NCBI RefSeq assembly: GCF_024972755.1
Contig: NZ_CP087724.1
Location: 2,046,001 to 2,110,000, forward strand
DNA: 64,000 nucleotides
Source of the DNA: Halanaeroarchaeum sp. HSR-CO
GTDB taxonomy: Archaea; Halobacteriota; Halobacteria; Halobacteriales; Halobacteriaceae
Direction: 5' to 3'
Positions 17,696-25,650 of the stretch are shown here, in pieces (positions within the stretch are counted from its first letter, which is position 1; each line of letters starts with the position of its first letter). Made by a program: the position numbers and the translations under genes. Under the pieces are notes generated by a model, which worked only from the letters and a program-made list of their open reading frames with translations, made no database searches and had not been told where the DNA came from.

Positions 17696-18523
17696 TCAGG
17701 GGTTCTCGGAGAGGTGGTCGACGGCGGTCTCGACGATCGTTGCAGGGTCGTCGGCTGCGTCGAGACCGCCGGCGAGACGGAGGCGGAGTCTGGGGCGACC
17801 GACGTCGATAGGGACCTTCTCGGTGTCGATGAGGCCGACGTCCTCGAGGCGCGTCTTGGTCCGCGAGAACGTCGCCTTGCTCGCGATGCCCACGTCCTCG
17901 CCCCACTTGCTGATGTCGTACAGGAGCACGCCGTTTTTCGCCGCGACAAGCAGACTGATCGTCACCTCGTCGAGGTCGCCGTCCTCGCCCCGTACCGTCT
18001 CGAGCGTGTCGAGTGTCGCCTGGAAATCCTCGCGTACCTCGACACCGATAGCCTCCTCGAGCGTCTCGAGTACCCGCGAGATGGCCGGGGTTCGCACCGA
18101 GAACGACCCCGCGTTTTCCCACGCCGCCTCGGTAGCTTCGACGGTCGTGGCGACGAACTCGGCATCGGTCGTCGAGAGGCCACCCACCACATCGCCGGCT
18201 TCGATCAGCGAGACGGCCCTGTCCTCGGAGAGGATGGTGGAACCGAACGCCGACGACGAGAGCGTTCGGACCGACAGCACCTCTGCAGCGACGAGGTCTG
18301 CGACCGTACTCGCGACGAGGAAGTCGGCGACGCTCCCCTTCAGCATCTCTACCTCGCCGAGGATTCGAATCGCTGGCAGGTCCGCCTCGACGGCGACGGC
18401 CGCCTCCGTGAGCCGTTCGAACACGTGTGGAGAGGGGTTGACGACGTAGAGGTAATCGGGGTCGTCGGCGAGTACCGCATCGAGGATGTCGGCGACCGCG
18501 GTACCCAGAAACGTGGAGGTCAT
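17696..18523 (-). CDS. tbsP: TbsP-like transcriptional regulator (DUF5821 family)
   Basis: 275 residues. The domain order is an N-terminal Rossmann-like/effector half (AVADILDAVLADDPDYLYVVNPSPHVFERLTEAAV; FLVASTVADLVAAEVLSVR) and a C-terminal winged helix (ISLLVAAKNGVLLYDISKWGEDVGIASKATFSRTKTRLEDVGLIDTEKVPIDVGRPRLRLRL). This matches the haloarchaeal DUF5821/TbsP family, reported in Haloferax to act with TrmB on gluconeogenic gene control; the assignment here is by recalled family resemblance. A TATA-like AAAATTAAG lies about 30 nt upstream. It precedes the YcaO gene by 57 bp on the same strand. Confidence 0.7.
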   Translation of the reverse strand: MTSTFLGTAVADILDAVLADDPDYLYVVNPSPHVFERLTEAAVAVEADLPAIRILGEVEMLKGSVADFLVASTVADLVAAEVLSVRTLSSSAFGSTILSEDRAVSLIEAGDVVGGLSTTDAEFVATTVEATEAAWENAGSFSVRTPAISRVLETLEEAIGVEVREDFQATLDTLETVRGEDGDLDEVTISLLVAAKNGVLLYDISKWGEDVGIASKATFSRTKTRLEDVGLIDTEKVPIDVGRPRLRLRLAGGLDAADDPATIVETAVDHLSENP

Positions 18524-18672
18524 GCGTACATAGGTGTTACCTGAATAGACACTTAATTTTATCGACGGTTTGGGGCGTAAAACCCCCTGTATCGTGGCAC
18601 ACGGTCGCCGGGGGGACCGAACCGGCTGCCGCGGTAGGTACGTTTATCATTCCACGAAGACGCATCCCGACC

Positions 18673-19920
18673 ATGGACTACCAGACGGTACGAGCGGTCG
18701 ACCCCGACGTCGCCGATGCACTCGATGCGGAAGTGGACCGCCAGCGCGAGACGCTCTCCATGATCGCCAGCGAGAATCACGTGAGCGAAGCGGTCCTGAA
18801 CGCACAGGGCTCCGTGCTCACCAACAAGTACGCCGAGGGCTATCCCGACAAGCGCTATTACGCGGGCTGTGAGAACGCGGACGCCGTCGAGGAACTCGCC
18901 ATCGAGCGGGCGAAGGAACTCTGGGGAGCCGAACACGTCAACGTCCAACCCCACAGCGGGTCGCAGGCCAACATGGCCGTCTACTTCGCCGTGCTCCAGC
19001 CGGGCGATAAGATCCTCTCGCTCGACCTGACCCATGGCGGCCACCTGAGCCACGGCCACCCCGCGAACTTCGCGGGCAAGTTCTACGAGGTCGAACAGTA
19101 CGAGGTCGACGCCGAAACCGGACGCATCGACTACGACGAGGTCCAGGAGTTAGCAGAGCAATTCGACCCGGACATGGTCGTTTCGGGCTATTCGGCGTAT
19201 CCACGCGAGGTGGAGTGGGACCAAATCCAGGCGGCCGCGGACGCGGCCGACGCGTACCACATGGCCGACATCGCGCACATCACCGGCCTGGTGGCGGCGG
19301 GCGTCCACCCCTCGCCGGTCGGCATCGCCGATTTCGTCACCGGGTCGACGCACAAGACCATCCGCGCGGGTCGCGGTGGCATCGTCATGACGGACGAGGA
19401 GTTCGCCGACGACGTCGACAGTGCGGTGTTCCCGGGTGCCCAGGGCGGCCCCCTGATGCACAACATCGCCGGCAAAGCTGTGGGGTTCGGCGAGGCGCTC
19501 CAGCCCGAGTTCACCGAGTACGCCGAACAGGTCGTCGCCAACGCGAAGGCCATCGGCGACCGACTCCAGGAACACGGCTTCGGGCTGGTCTCCGGTGGGA
19601 CCGATACCCATCTCGTGCTCGTCGACCTCCGAGAGAGCCACCCGGACGTCTCCGGCGGAGATGCGGAGGCGGCCCTCGAGGCGGTGGGCATCGTCCTCAA
19701 CGCGAACACGGTCCCGGGCGAGACGCGCTCCGCATTCGACCCCAGCGGTATCAGGATCGGGACGCCAGCGCTCACCGCCCGCGGCTTCGACGAGGAAGCG
19801 ATGGAGACGGTCGCCGACCTCATCGCCCGCGTGGTCGACAACGTGGAGGACGAGGCCGTCCTCGCCGAAGTCGCAGCCGAGGTCGATTCGTTGACCGACG
19901 CCCATCCCCTCTACGAATAA
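18673..19920 (+). CDS. glyA: Serine hydroxymethyltransferase
   Basis: 415 residues. It converts serine and tetrahydrofolate (or an archaeal pterin) to glycine and the methylene derivative. The N-terminal LSMIASENHVSEAVLNAQGSVLTNKYAEGYPDKRYYAGCENAD is the family signature, and the PLP lysine is K228 in VTGSTHKTIRAGRGG. A TATA-like GTTTATC is about 30 nt upstream. It lies 88 bp before folD, which uses the methylene-folate product, so the pair forms a one-carbon cluster. Confidence 0.96.
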   Translation: MDYQTVRAVDPDVADALDAEVDRQRETLSMIASENHVSEAVLNAQGSVLTNKYAEGYPDKRYYAGCENADAVEELAIERAKELWGAEHVNVQPHSGSQANMAVYFAVLQPGDKILSLDLTHGGHLSHGHPANFAGKFYEVEQYEVDAETGRIDYDEVQELAEQFDPDMVVSGYSAYPREVEWDQIQAAADAADAYHMADIAHITGLVAAGVHPSPVGIADFVTGSTHKTIRAGRGGIVMTDEEFADDVDSAVFPGAQGGPLMHNIAGKAVGFGEALQPEFTEYAEQVVANAKAIGDRLQEHGFGLVSGGTDTHLVLVDLRESHPDVSGGDAEAALEAVGIVLNANTVPGETRSAFDPSGIRIGTPALTARGFDEEAMETVADLIARVVDNVEDEAVLAEVAAEVDSLTDAHPLYE

Positions 19921-20008
19921 CCACGTTCGTGGATAGATTTTGTATCGATTCTTCAGAAGTGAGCACGAACCCGTAGGTTGAAGGCGCTCGCGCGACGACG
20001 ACCCGGTA

Positions 20009-20902
20009 ATGACCACTGTCATCGACGGGAAGGCCGTCGCCGCCGACGTCCGCGAACAACTGGCAAACAGCGTCGACACACTGCGTGACGCCGACGTGAC
20101 GCCGACGCTGGCGACGGTTCTGATGAGCGACGACCCCGCGAGCGAGACGTACGTCTCGATGAAACAGCGCGACTGCGAAGAGGTCGGCATCGAGGCTCGT
20201 GACGTGCGCATCTCCGCGGACGCACCCGCCGACGAGTTGTTCGAGACCATCGAGGACCTCAATGCCGACACCGACGTCGACGGTATCCTCGTCCAGATGC
20301 CCGTCCCCGACCACGTCGACAAGCAAGCCGTCCTGCGGAGCATCGATCCGGAGAAGGACGTCGACGGGTTCCACCCGGAGAACGTCGGCCGACTGGTGGC
20401 CGGCGACGCCCGCTACAAGCCCTGCACGCCACACGGCATCCAGAAACTGTTCGAATCCATCGACCTCGACCCGGAGGGGAAAGACGTCGTCGTGGTCGGC
20501 CGCTCGGACATCGTGGGGAAACCGATGGCCAACCTGCTCATCCAGAAGGCCGAGGGCGGGAACGCGACCGTGACCGTCTGTCACTCCCGGACACGGGACC
20601 TCGCCGAGAAGACCCGCCAGGCCGACGTCGTCGTCGCCGCTGCCGGCGTTCCGGAACTCGTCGACGGCTCGATGCTCAGTGAAGGAGCGGTGGTCGTCGA
20701 CGTCGGCGTCAACCGCGTCGACGCGGACACGGAGAAGGGCTACGAACTGGTGGGCGACGTGGACTACGACTCCGCGGCCGAGAAGGCCAGTGCCATCACC
20801 CCCGTTCCCGGCGGCGTCGGCCCGATGACCAGAGCGATGTTGCTCTACAACACCGTCAAGGCGGCCAGTCGCCAGGAAGACGTCCCCGTCGAGTTACCGT
20901 AG
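20009..20902 (+). CDS. folD: Bifunctional methylenetetrahydrofolate dehydrogenase/methenyltetrahydrofolate cyclohydrolase
   Basis: 297 residues, standard length. Family motifs: YVSMKQRDCEEVGIEARDVR (with the catalytic Lys in the YVxxK motif), GILVQMPVPDHVDKQAVLRSIDPEKDVDGFHPENVGRL, and PCTPHGIQKLFESIDLDPEGKDVVVVGRSDIVGKPMANLL for NADP binding. The end GGVGPMTRAMLLYNTVKAA is typical. It is coupled in order with glyA and is followed after one base by the esterase gene. Confidence 0.96.
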   Translation: MTTVIDGKAVAADVREQLANSVDTLRDADVTPTLATVLMSDDPASETYVSMKQRDCEEVGIEARDVRISADAPADELFETIEDLNADTDVDGILVQMPVPDHVDKQAVLRSIDPEKDVDGFHPENVGRLVAGDARYKPCTPHGIQKLFESIDLDPEGKDVVVVGRSDIVGKPMANLLIQKAEGGNATVTVCHSRTRDLAEKTRQADVVVAAAGVPELVDGSMLSEGAVVVDVGVNRVDADTEKGYELVGDVDYDSAAEKASAITPVPGGVGPMTRAMLLYNTVKAASRQEDVPVELP

Positions 20903-20903
20903 A

Positions 20904-21839
20904 ATGCGCGCCGACCAGCCCCATCCCGAGGTCCAGGCCATTCTCGACCAGATGGAACGCCTGGACGTCCCGGACCTCTCGACGCTCTCGGTCGAGGAGG
21001 CTCGGGATCTGTTCGAGACGATGGCTTCGACCGGTCGCTATCGGGACGGCGAGGTCGACACCGAGGACCGCGAGATTGCCGGGCCCGCGGGTCCGATCCC
21101 CGTCCGAATCTACAGACCGGACCGCGACGGACCGGTCCCGACGACAGTGTTCTTCCACGGTGGCGGGTTCGTGGTCGGAACGCTGGATACCCACGACGCG
21201 ACCTGCCGGGCCATCGCCGACCTGACGGGCACCGTCGTCGTATCGGTGGACTACCGCCTGGCACCCGAACATCCGTTCCCGGCAGCGGTCCACGATGCGT
21301 ACGCCACAACCGAGTGGGCAGCAGCTACCGCGACCGACCTCGGCGGGACCGACGAGGTGATCGTCGCCGGGGGGAGTGCCGGCGGAACCCTTTCAGCGGT
21401 CGTTTCGTTGCTCGCCCGGGACCGCGGTGGCCCCGAGATCGACTATCAGATACTGTTCTATCCCGCGACGAGCGCTGGGACCGACTGGGATTCGCTCACA
21501 GACCCGGAGACCGGTCGCTTCCTCTCCGGAGACGAGATGGAGTGGTTCGGCGAGCAGTACCTCACCGACCCGCTGCACGGGGCCAACCCCTACGCGTTCC
21601 CGCTTGCTGCCTGCTCACACGAGAACCTGCCGCCGGCGACGGTAGTAACCGCGGGGTTCGACCCCCTCCACGACGAAGGGGTCGCGTACGCCGACGCGCT
21701 CGAATCGGCTGGCGTCCCGGTCGTCCATCGGGAGGAAGGGGCCATGGTCCACGGATTCGTCGGAATGATCGGCCACGTACAGCGAGCGACGGCCGTGATT
21801 GCGGCCGTGGGTACAGACCTGGAACGGGCGCTATCGTAG
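20904..21839 (+). CDS. Alpha/beta hydrolase, hormone-sensitive lipase family (esterase)
   Basis: 311 residues. The HSL-family oxyanion motif HGGGF is near residue 85 and the nucleophile elbow GGSAGG places the serine at S158. The acid and histidine are expected in TAGFDPLHDEG and VHGFVGM near the C-terminus. Such enzymes hydrolyse short acyl esters; the natural substrate is unknown. The start codon is one base after folD, so it is probably co-transcribed and translationally linked. Confidence 0.9.
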   Translation: MRADQPHPEVQAILDQMERLDVPDLSTLSVEEARDLFETMASTGRYRDGEVDTEDREIAGPAGPIPVRIYRPDRDGPVPTTVFFHGGGFVVGTLDTHDATCRAIADLTGTVVVSVDYRLAPEHPFPAAVHDAYATTEWAAATATDLGGTDEVIVAGGSAGGTLSAVVSLLARDRGGPEIDYQILFYPATSAGTDWDSLTDPETGRFLSGDEMEWFGEQYLTDPLHGANPYAFPLAACSHENLPPATVVTAGFDPLHDEGVAYADALESAGVPVVHREEGAMVHGFVGMIGHVQRATAVIAAVGTDLERALS

Positions 21840-21888
21840 CTCGGCCCTCGGCACGAATTCGCTCCGCGTCACGACGCGATAGCGATCG

Positions 21889-22599
21889 TCAGGAAATTGC
21901 GGCGAGCGTCTCCCGTGCGGCCTCCAGATCGGATTCCGCACCCGTTCGGCAGTACGTGCCCACGGCCCGTGTTGCAGCGAGTAGCTGGGCGGTCTGCCCA
22001 GGATCCACCTGGCCGTCGAGGGCGCGGATCCGCTTCCCGTGTTCGGCGACCGATTCGAGCAGCGACCGGGCCGCGGGCCGATCTTCTGCCGCGGCGAGCC
22101 ACTGTCGGATATCGTCTCGGTAGTCCCGGACCGCGGTGGCGACGCCGAGACCCCTCGCCGCCCGGAAGGTTTCCGGGACCGAATTGGCGGATGGGCGGTC
22201 ACCGGCCTCGGCCCCGAGGAGGTCGAGCAGATACGCCCGTTCGGTATCGGACAGTTCGAGCCGACTCACCCCCAGCGAGGCCGCGTGGCGGAGTTCCTGG
22301 GCGTGGACGTACGCTTCGTCGAGATCGCGCAGCGACCCCTCATCGACGAATCCCCGCTTTCGGACGTAGTCGAGACAGGCGTCGGCAGCCTCGTCGAGGG
22401 CCGTCTCCAGATCCCCCTCGGCGGCGGTCGAGCGTGGTTCACGCAGGTCCAGGGACGCCGAGCGGTCGGTGTGTCGTGTGCGCTCTCCGTCGCCCGTACT
22501 CCGGATGCTCCCGCACTCCGGACACGTGACGCTCCCCGTCTCGTAGTACGACCACCGGGCGCCACAGTCCCGGCACGTGCGGTCACCGCGGATACGCAT
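21889..22599 (-). CDS. Haloarchaeal zinc-ribbon protein of unknown function
   Basis: 236 residues. A rubredoxin-like zinc ribbon occupies residues 7-32 (CRDCGARWSYYETGSVTCPECGS). The remainder is alpha-helical, with an Arg/Glu-rich middle (DYVRKRGFVDEGSLRDLDEAYVHAQELRHAA) and a C-terminal helical bundle. I do not recognise a characterised family. The ATG at 22599 puts the ribbon at the very N-terminus. Confidence 0.7.
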   Translation of the reverse strand: MRIRGDRTCRDCGARWSYYETGSVTCPECGSIRSTGDGERTRHTDRSASLDLREPRSTAAEGDLETALDEAADACLDYVRKRGFVDEGSLRDLDEAYVHAQELRHAASLGVSRLELSDTERAYLLDLLGAEAGDRPSANSVPETFRAARGLGVATAVRDYRDDIRQWLAAAEDRPAARSLLESVAEHGKRIRALDGQVDPGQTAQLLAATRAVGTYCRTGAESDLEAARETLAAIS

Positions 22600-22694
22600 G
22601 GAGGGCCGTTGGGCCGCGCGAGTGAAATGCCCAGCGGCGTGGCGACTGACCGACCAGAAGGGTTATCAGTCTCGTTGAACAAGATTCGAGTGAC

Positions 22695-23247
22695 ATGTCG
22701 TCACACGCAGACCTCCTGACGACGGAGGATAGAGGAAGTCGCTCTGACGCGGCTGATCGAGAAATTCTCCCGCTCGTCTGATACGCCACACGAGCACGAG
22801 AGCGCATCGAGTCCCACATCGTCCAGCGACGCACCTGTCCCGGACGTACAGCGAAACGGGCAGACGGTTACCCTCACGCTGGGCGAGTCACATCTCACCG
22901 TTCCGGCCGAATCGGTCGAGACGCTTCGCGACGACCTCGAAGCGGCCCTCACCGAGCGCCAGACCTACCTGCATACGGTCGGCGAACATCGGCGGGACGG
23001 CGCCTACGTGGTCGAACGAAGCGGTGCGGACTCCGCGGGCAACTCGAAGGTCTTCGATTCTTTCGACGCCCTCGAACGACTGGCGGAGCGGCTCCCGGAC
23101 GAGGTGACCGCCGACGACCTCTCGCGTGTCGGGCTCACCGGCGGCCGACGACACATGGTCCTCTGGCACCTCGTCGAGCACCCCACCTTGCCGTTCGACC
23201 TAAAGAGTAGACAACCGCTCACCGCCCGGAGGGTCGACGACGAGTAG
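22695..23247 (+). CDS. Conserved haloarchaeal protein, reading frame apparently interrupted by a frameshift near its 5' end
   Basis: A well-coded frame runs from at least 22720 to the stop at 23247, but it has no ATG, GTG or TTG until a GTG at 23008, which lies in mid-domain. The best start signals (TATA-like TTATCA near 22661 and a leaderless-spaced ATG at 22695, reading MSSHADLLTTED) belong to a different frame that ends after about 28 codons. A single-base shift between about 22725 and 22780 would join the two. The body has a beta stretch (GQTVTLTLGESHLTVPAESVETLRDDLEAALTERQTYLHTV) and a C-terminal helical part (DSFDALERLAERLPDEVTADDLSRVGLTGGRRHMVLWHLVEHP). Function unknown. Confidence 0.55.
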
Positions 23248-23278
23248 GTTTTTCCCAGCCGGGTCGCATGATACGGTC

Positions 23279-24205
23279 ATGCAACCCAGACCAGCGACGT
23301 TCTCGATCGTCGCCCGCGACCCGGACCAGGAGGCGGTGGGAATCGCCGTCCAGTCGAAGTTCGTCAGCGTGGGCTCGGTCGTCCCGGTCGCGGCGGCCGA
23401 CGCCGGGGCCATCGCGACCCAGAGTTTCGCCAACGTGGCTTACGGCCCGAAGGGGCTCGATCTACTTCGCGACGGGTACGAGGCGAGCACCGTCGTCGAG
23501 CGCCTCATCCAGGCCGACGAGGAGGCACCGAGTCGTCAGCTGGGCATCGTGAGCGAAGACGGATCGGTAGCGGCGTTCACCGGCGAGGAGTGTTTCGAGC
23601 ACGCGAGCGATCGGCAGGGCGAGAACTACACCGTGCAGGGGAACATCCTCGAAGGCCGCGAGACCATCGACGCGATGGCCGAGACCTTCGAGGAGACGGC
23701 GGGCGGACTTCCGGAGCGATTGCTCGCCGCCCTGCACGCTGGCAACGACGCGGGCGGAGACAAACGTGGCGAGCAGAGCGCGGCGATGTACGTCGCGAAA
23801 CCCGACGGTGGCTACGACGGGAAGAACGACCGGTGGATCGACGTCCGGGTCGACGACCACGAACACCCCATCGACGAACTCGAGCGGGTCTTTCGCATCT
23901 ACGACGTGACCCTCCTGGAACGCGAAACACCCGATTCCACCGCCGAACTGCAGGGCGATACTGCCGAAGCCGTCCTCGAGACGCTTGCATCGCTGGCGCT
24001 GTACGACGGGACGCCGACTGGAACGGTGGGCGAGTCGGAGCGGGAGGCCCTCGAGGCCTTCCGGGGGATGAACAACTTCGAGAACCACTCCCTCGAGGTC
24101 ATCGAGGACGCCCTCGCACGTGGCTGGGACGAGGCCGAGGGGGAAGGCGAAGAGAAACTCGTGAACGCCATCTGGCACGGTCTCTCCCGACTCGAACGGC
24201 GGTAA
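23279..24205 (+). CDS. DUF1028 family protein (Ntn-hydrolase-like fold)
   Basis: 308 residues. The N-terminal 200 residues are the DUF1028 domain: TFSIVARDPDQEAVGIAVQSKFVSVGSVVPVAAADAGAIATQSFANVAYGPKGLDLL, and YTVQGNILEGRETIDAMAETFE. A C-terminal extension (about 205-308) has the small helical putative peptidoglycan-binding-like domain often fused to it (LALYDGTPTG...EALEAFRGMNNFENHSLEV). Members are thought to be Ntn-type hydrolases but no reaction is established. A T5 run at 23247-23251, between the preceding stop and this start, may serve as terminator or promoter. Confidence 0.8.
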   Translation: MQPRPATFSIVARDPDQEAVGIAVQSKFVSVGSVVPVAAADAGAIATQSFANVAYGPKGLDLLRDGYEASTVVERLIQADEEAPSRQLGIVSEDGSVAAFTGEECFEHASDRQGENYTVQGNILEGRETIDAMAETFEETAGGLPERLLAALHAGNDAGGDKRGEQSAAMYVAKPDGGYDGKNDRWIDVRVDDHEHPIDELERVFRIYDVTLLERETPDSTAELQGDTAEAVLETLASLALYDGTPTGTVGESEREALEAFRGMNNFENHSLEVIEDALARGWDEAEGEGEEKLVNAIWHGLSRLERR

Positions 24206-24265
24206 CTGCTGTCAGAGAGCGGAGCCGGCCCCGGTCGTTTTTGTGCTCGGTCGATAACGAGCAGT

Positions 24266-24412
24266 ATGCGCGACGAATCCGAGATCCGCGAGCAGTACGA
24301 ATTCCTCGCCGAACAGCTCGAGAGCGAGGAGATGAACCACCAGGGGATCCGGCAGATGTTCACCCACTACAAACGCGCCCTCGGCTGGGTGTTGGAAGAA
24401 GAACATATCTAG
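24266..24412 (+). CDS. Small acidic haloarchaeal protein (48 aa)
   Basis: The short frame encodes 48 residues: MRDESEIREQYEFLAEQLES, then EEMNHQGIRQMFTHYKRALG and WVLEEEHI. It is predicted to be two amphipathic helices joined at a Gly. Third-position GC bias is coding-like, and it sits 60 bp after the DUF1028 gene on the same strand, so it may be in that transcript. Function unknown. Confidence 0.6.
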   Translation: MRDESEIREQYEFLAEQLESEEMNHQGIRQMFTHYKRALGWVLEEEHI

Positions 24413-24463
24413 GCGCGCCGGGCGCTGGCGGTACATTTATGTTCGACGGGCCGAATGGCTCAA

Positions 24464-24540
24464 CTGACGCTTCGCTTTGGAGGGCCGAAGCGTCAGCGGG
24501 GACCAATCAGGGCGGCAGCGAGGTCGGTTTTCGACCTCGC
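24464..24540. terminator. Two strong hairpins between convergent genes
   Basis: CTGACGCTTCG (24464-24474) pairs perfectly with CGAAGCGTCAG (24486-24496), and GCGAGGTCG (24518-24526) pairs perfectly with CGACCTCGC (24532-24540) around a GTTTT loop. They lie between the small protein gene on the plus strand and the amphi-Trp gene on the minus strand, where a bidirectional terminator or a transcript-stabilising structure would be expected. Confidence 0.5.
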
Positions 24541-24605
24541 TTCCACTTCCGCTCGCGTACCAACGATCGAGTAGCGGCGGCCGTCCCGTACTCGTCGACG
24601 ATGTT

Positions 24606-24881
24606 TTACGAGATGTCGAGGGACTCGTCCGCCGTCTCGCCGTTCTCGTTCCACTCGAGTTCGAACTCCACGCTCAGTTCGGGGGCGCCATCGCCGGTTT
24701 CCCGTTCGGCCTTGACCTCGAACTCGACGGTCTCCGGTGGGTCGAGGGTGATCGAATTCTCGCCGCTCGTGAGCGAGACCGAATCGCCTGCCTCGAGTCT
24801 GTCGGCTACTGCGCGGAGGTACTCCGCGACGTCGGATCGCGATTGTCGAGACTCCGTGACGAACAGCACTTCTTCTGGCAT
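24606..24881 (-). CDS. Amphi-Trp domain-containing protein
   Basis: 91 residues from ATG 24881. The beginning MPEEVLFVTESRQSRSDVAEYLRAVADRLEAGDSVSL and the C-terminal alternating hydrophobic strand VEFEVKAERETG...ELSVEFELEWNENGE fit the small amphi-Trp family common in haloarchaea. Its role is unknown. The in-frame extension to 24980 overlaps the padR promoter and is rejected. Confidence 0.75.
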   Translation of the reverse strand: MPEEVLFVTESRQSRSDVAEYLRAVADRLEAGDSVSLTSGENSITLDPPETVEFEVKAERETGDGAPELSVEFELEWNENGETADESLDIS

Positions 24882-24983
24882 GTCAGTACGTTGGCGTCGA
24901 ACAGTGATAAGTCTCGTGTCGGGACCAGTCGTTTCAGCGGGTTGGTACGCCGCGAAACCCGGCAAGTGCGGCGATGACAACAG

Positions 24984-24993
24984 TATATTTATA
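24984..24993 (+). promoter_or_regulatory. TATA box of the padR gene
   Basis: TATATTTATA is a near-consensus archaeal TATA element, centred about 41 bp before the padR ATG, leaving room for a short leader that contains the inverted repeat described next. Confidence 0.65.
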
Positions 24994-25009
24994 GTTTCGT
25001 GGTAGTAAG

Positions 25010-25029
25010 ATGTCTTTAGGGACAGACAT
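25010..25029. promoter_or_regulatory. Candidate PadR operator
   Basis: ATGTCT (25010-25015) and AGACAT (25024-25029) form a perfect inverted repeat with an eight-base spacer, ending directly at the padR start codon. PadR-family operators are known to contain ATGT...ACAT half-sites. Its position downstream of the TATA box would suit autorepression. Confidence 0.55.
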
Positions 25030-25311
25030 ATGTACGACCTGACAGGGTTTCAGCGAGACCTCCTCTTCGTGGTCGCCGGGCTGGAGGAACCACACGGCCT
25101 CGCGATCAAGGAGGAACTCGAGGATTACTACGAATCGGAGATCCATCACGGCCGACTGTATCCGAACCTCGACACGCTCGTCGACAAGGGGCTCATCGAC
25201 AAGGGACAACGCGACCAGCGAACGAACTACTACACCGTGACCCGTCGCGGTCGTCGCGAGATAGACGCACGTCGCGACTGGGAGTCCCAGTACGTCGCCA
25301 TCGAGGAGTGA
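25030..25311 (+). CDS. PadR family transcriptional regulator
   Basis: 93 residues, a PadR winged helix with almost no C-terminal dimer domain (short archaeal type). The pattern GFQRDLLFVVAGLEEPHGLAIKEELEDYYESEIHHGRLYPNLDTLVDKGLIDKG is diagnostic, followed by the wing QRDQRTNYYTVTRRGRREI. Likely a dimeric repressor of unknown ligand. The target is not clear: flanking genes encode an amphi-Trp protein and a permease, both on the opposite strand. Confidence 0.9.
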   Translation: MYDLTGFQRDLLFVVAGLEEPHGLAIKEELEDYYESEIHHGRLYPNLDTLVDKGLIDKGQRDQRTNYYTVTRRGRREIDARRDWESQYVAIEE

Positions 25312-25650
25312 CGTCTTTGCTGCCGAGGACCGCGCTCCTCGGCGTTCTACGTAGCTTCGCGGGTAGCCCCGACATCTGACAGAAGTTCTATACGTTTCGC
25401 TCTTTCCGTCCTCCCCTTCGTCCCGTTCGTGCTCGGACGGGTCGGACGAATCAACCCCCGATCCGAACCAGTGCCGACTGTGAATCCCAGACCACGGATT
25501 CGGCGGTCCGTAACAGGCCACACGACGGGACCAGACTCGCACCAGCGATCGATTCGGCGCCATCGTGTCGCGACGAGCACCGCGAGAACTGTGGGGCAGG
25601 TCGGACCGCTCGGCCGATGAGCAGGACACGTCGCACCGCCCGGGAGATAA
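25312..25650. other. Intergenic stretch between padR and the AI-2E-type permease
   Basis: No gene is supported. Just after padR, GCCGAGGA (25322-25329) pairs perfectly with TCCTCGGC (25336-25343), a probable terminator hairpin. The rest to 25650 is low in coding bias in all frames and I see no other structure. Confidence 0.5.

Noticed and set aside
25375-25395. AACTTCTGTC on the minus strand as another module AB tail
   Set aside because: Only ten bases match and neither hairpin A nor B is beside it; likely chance.
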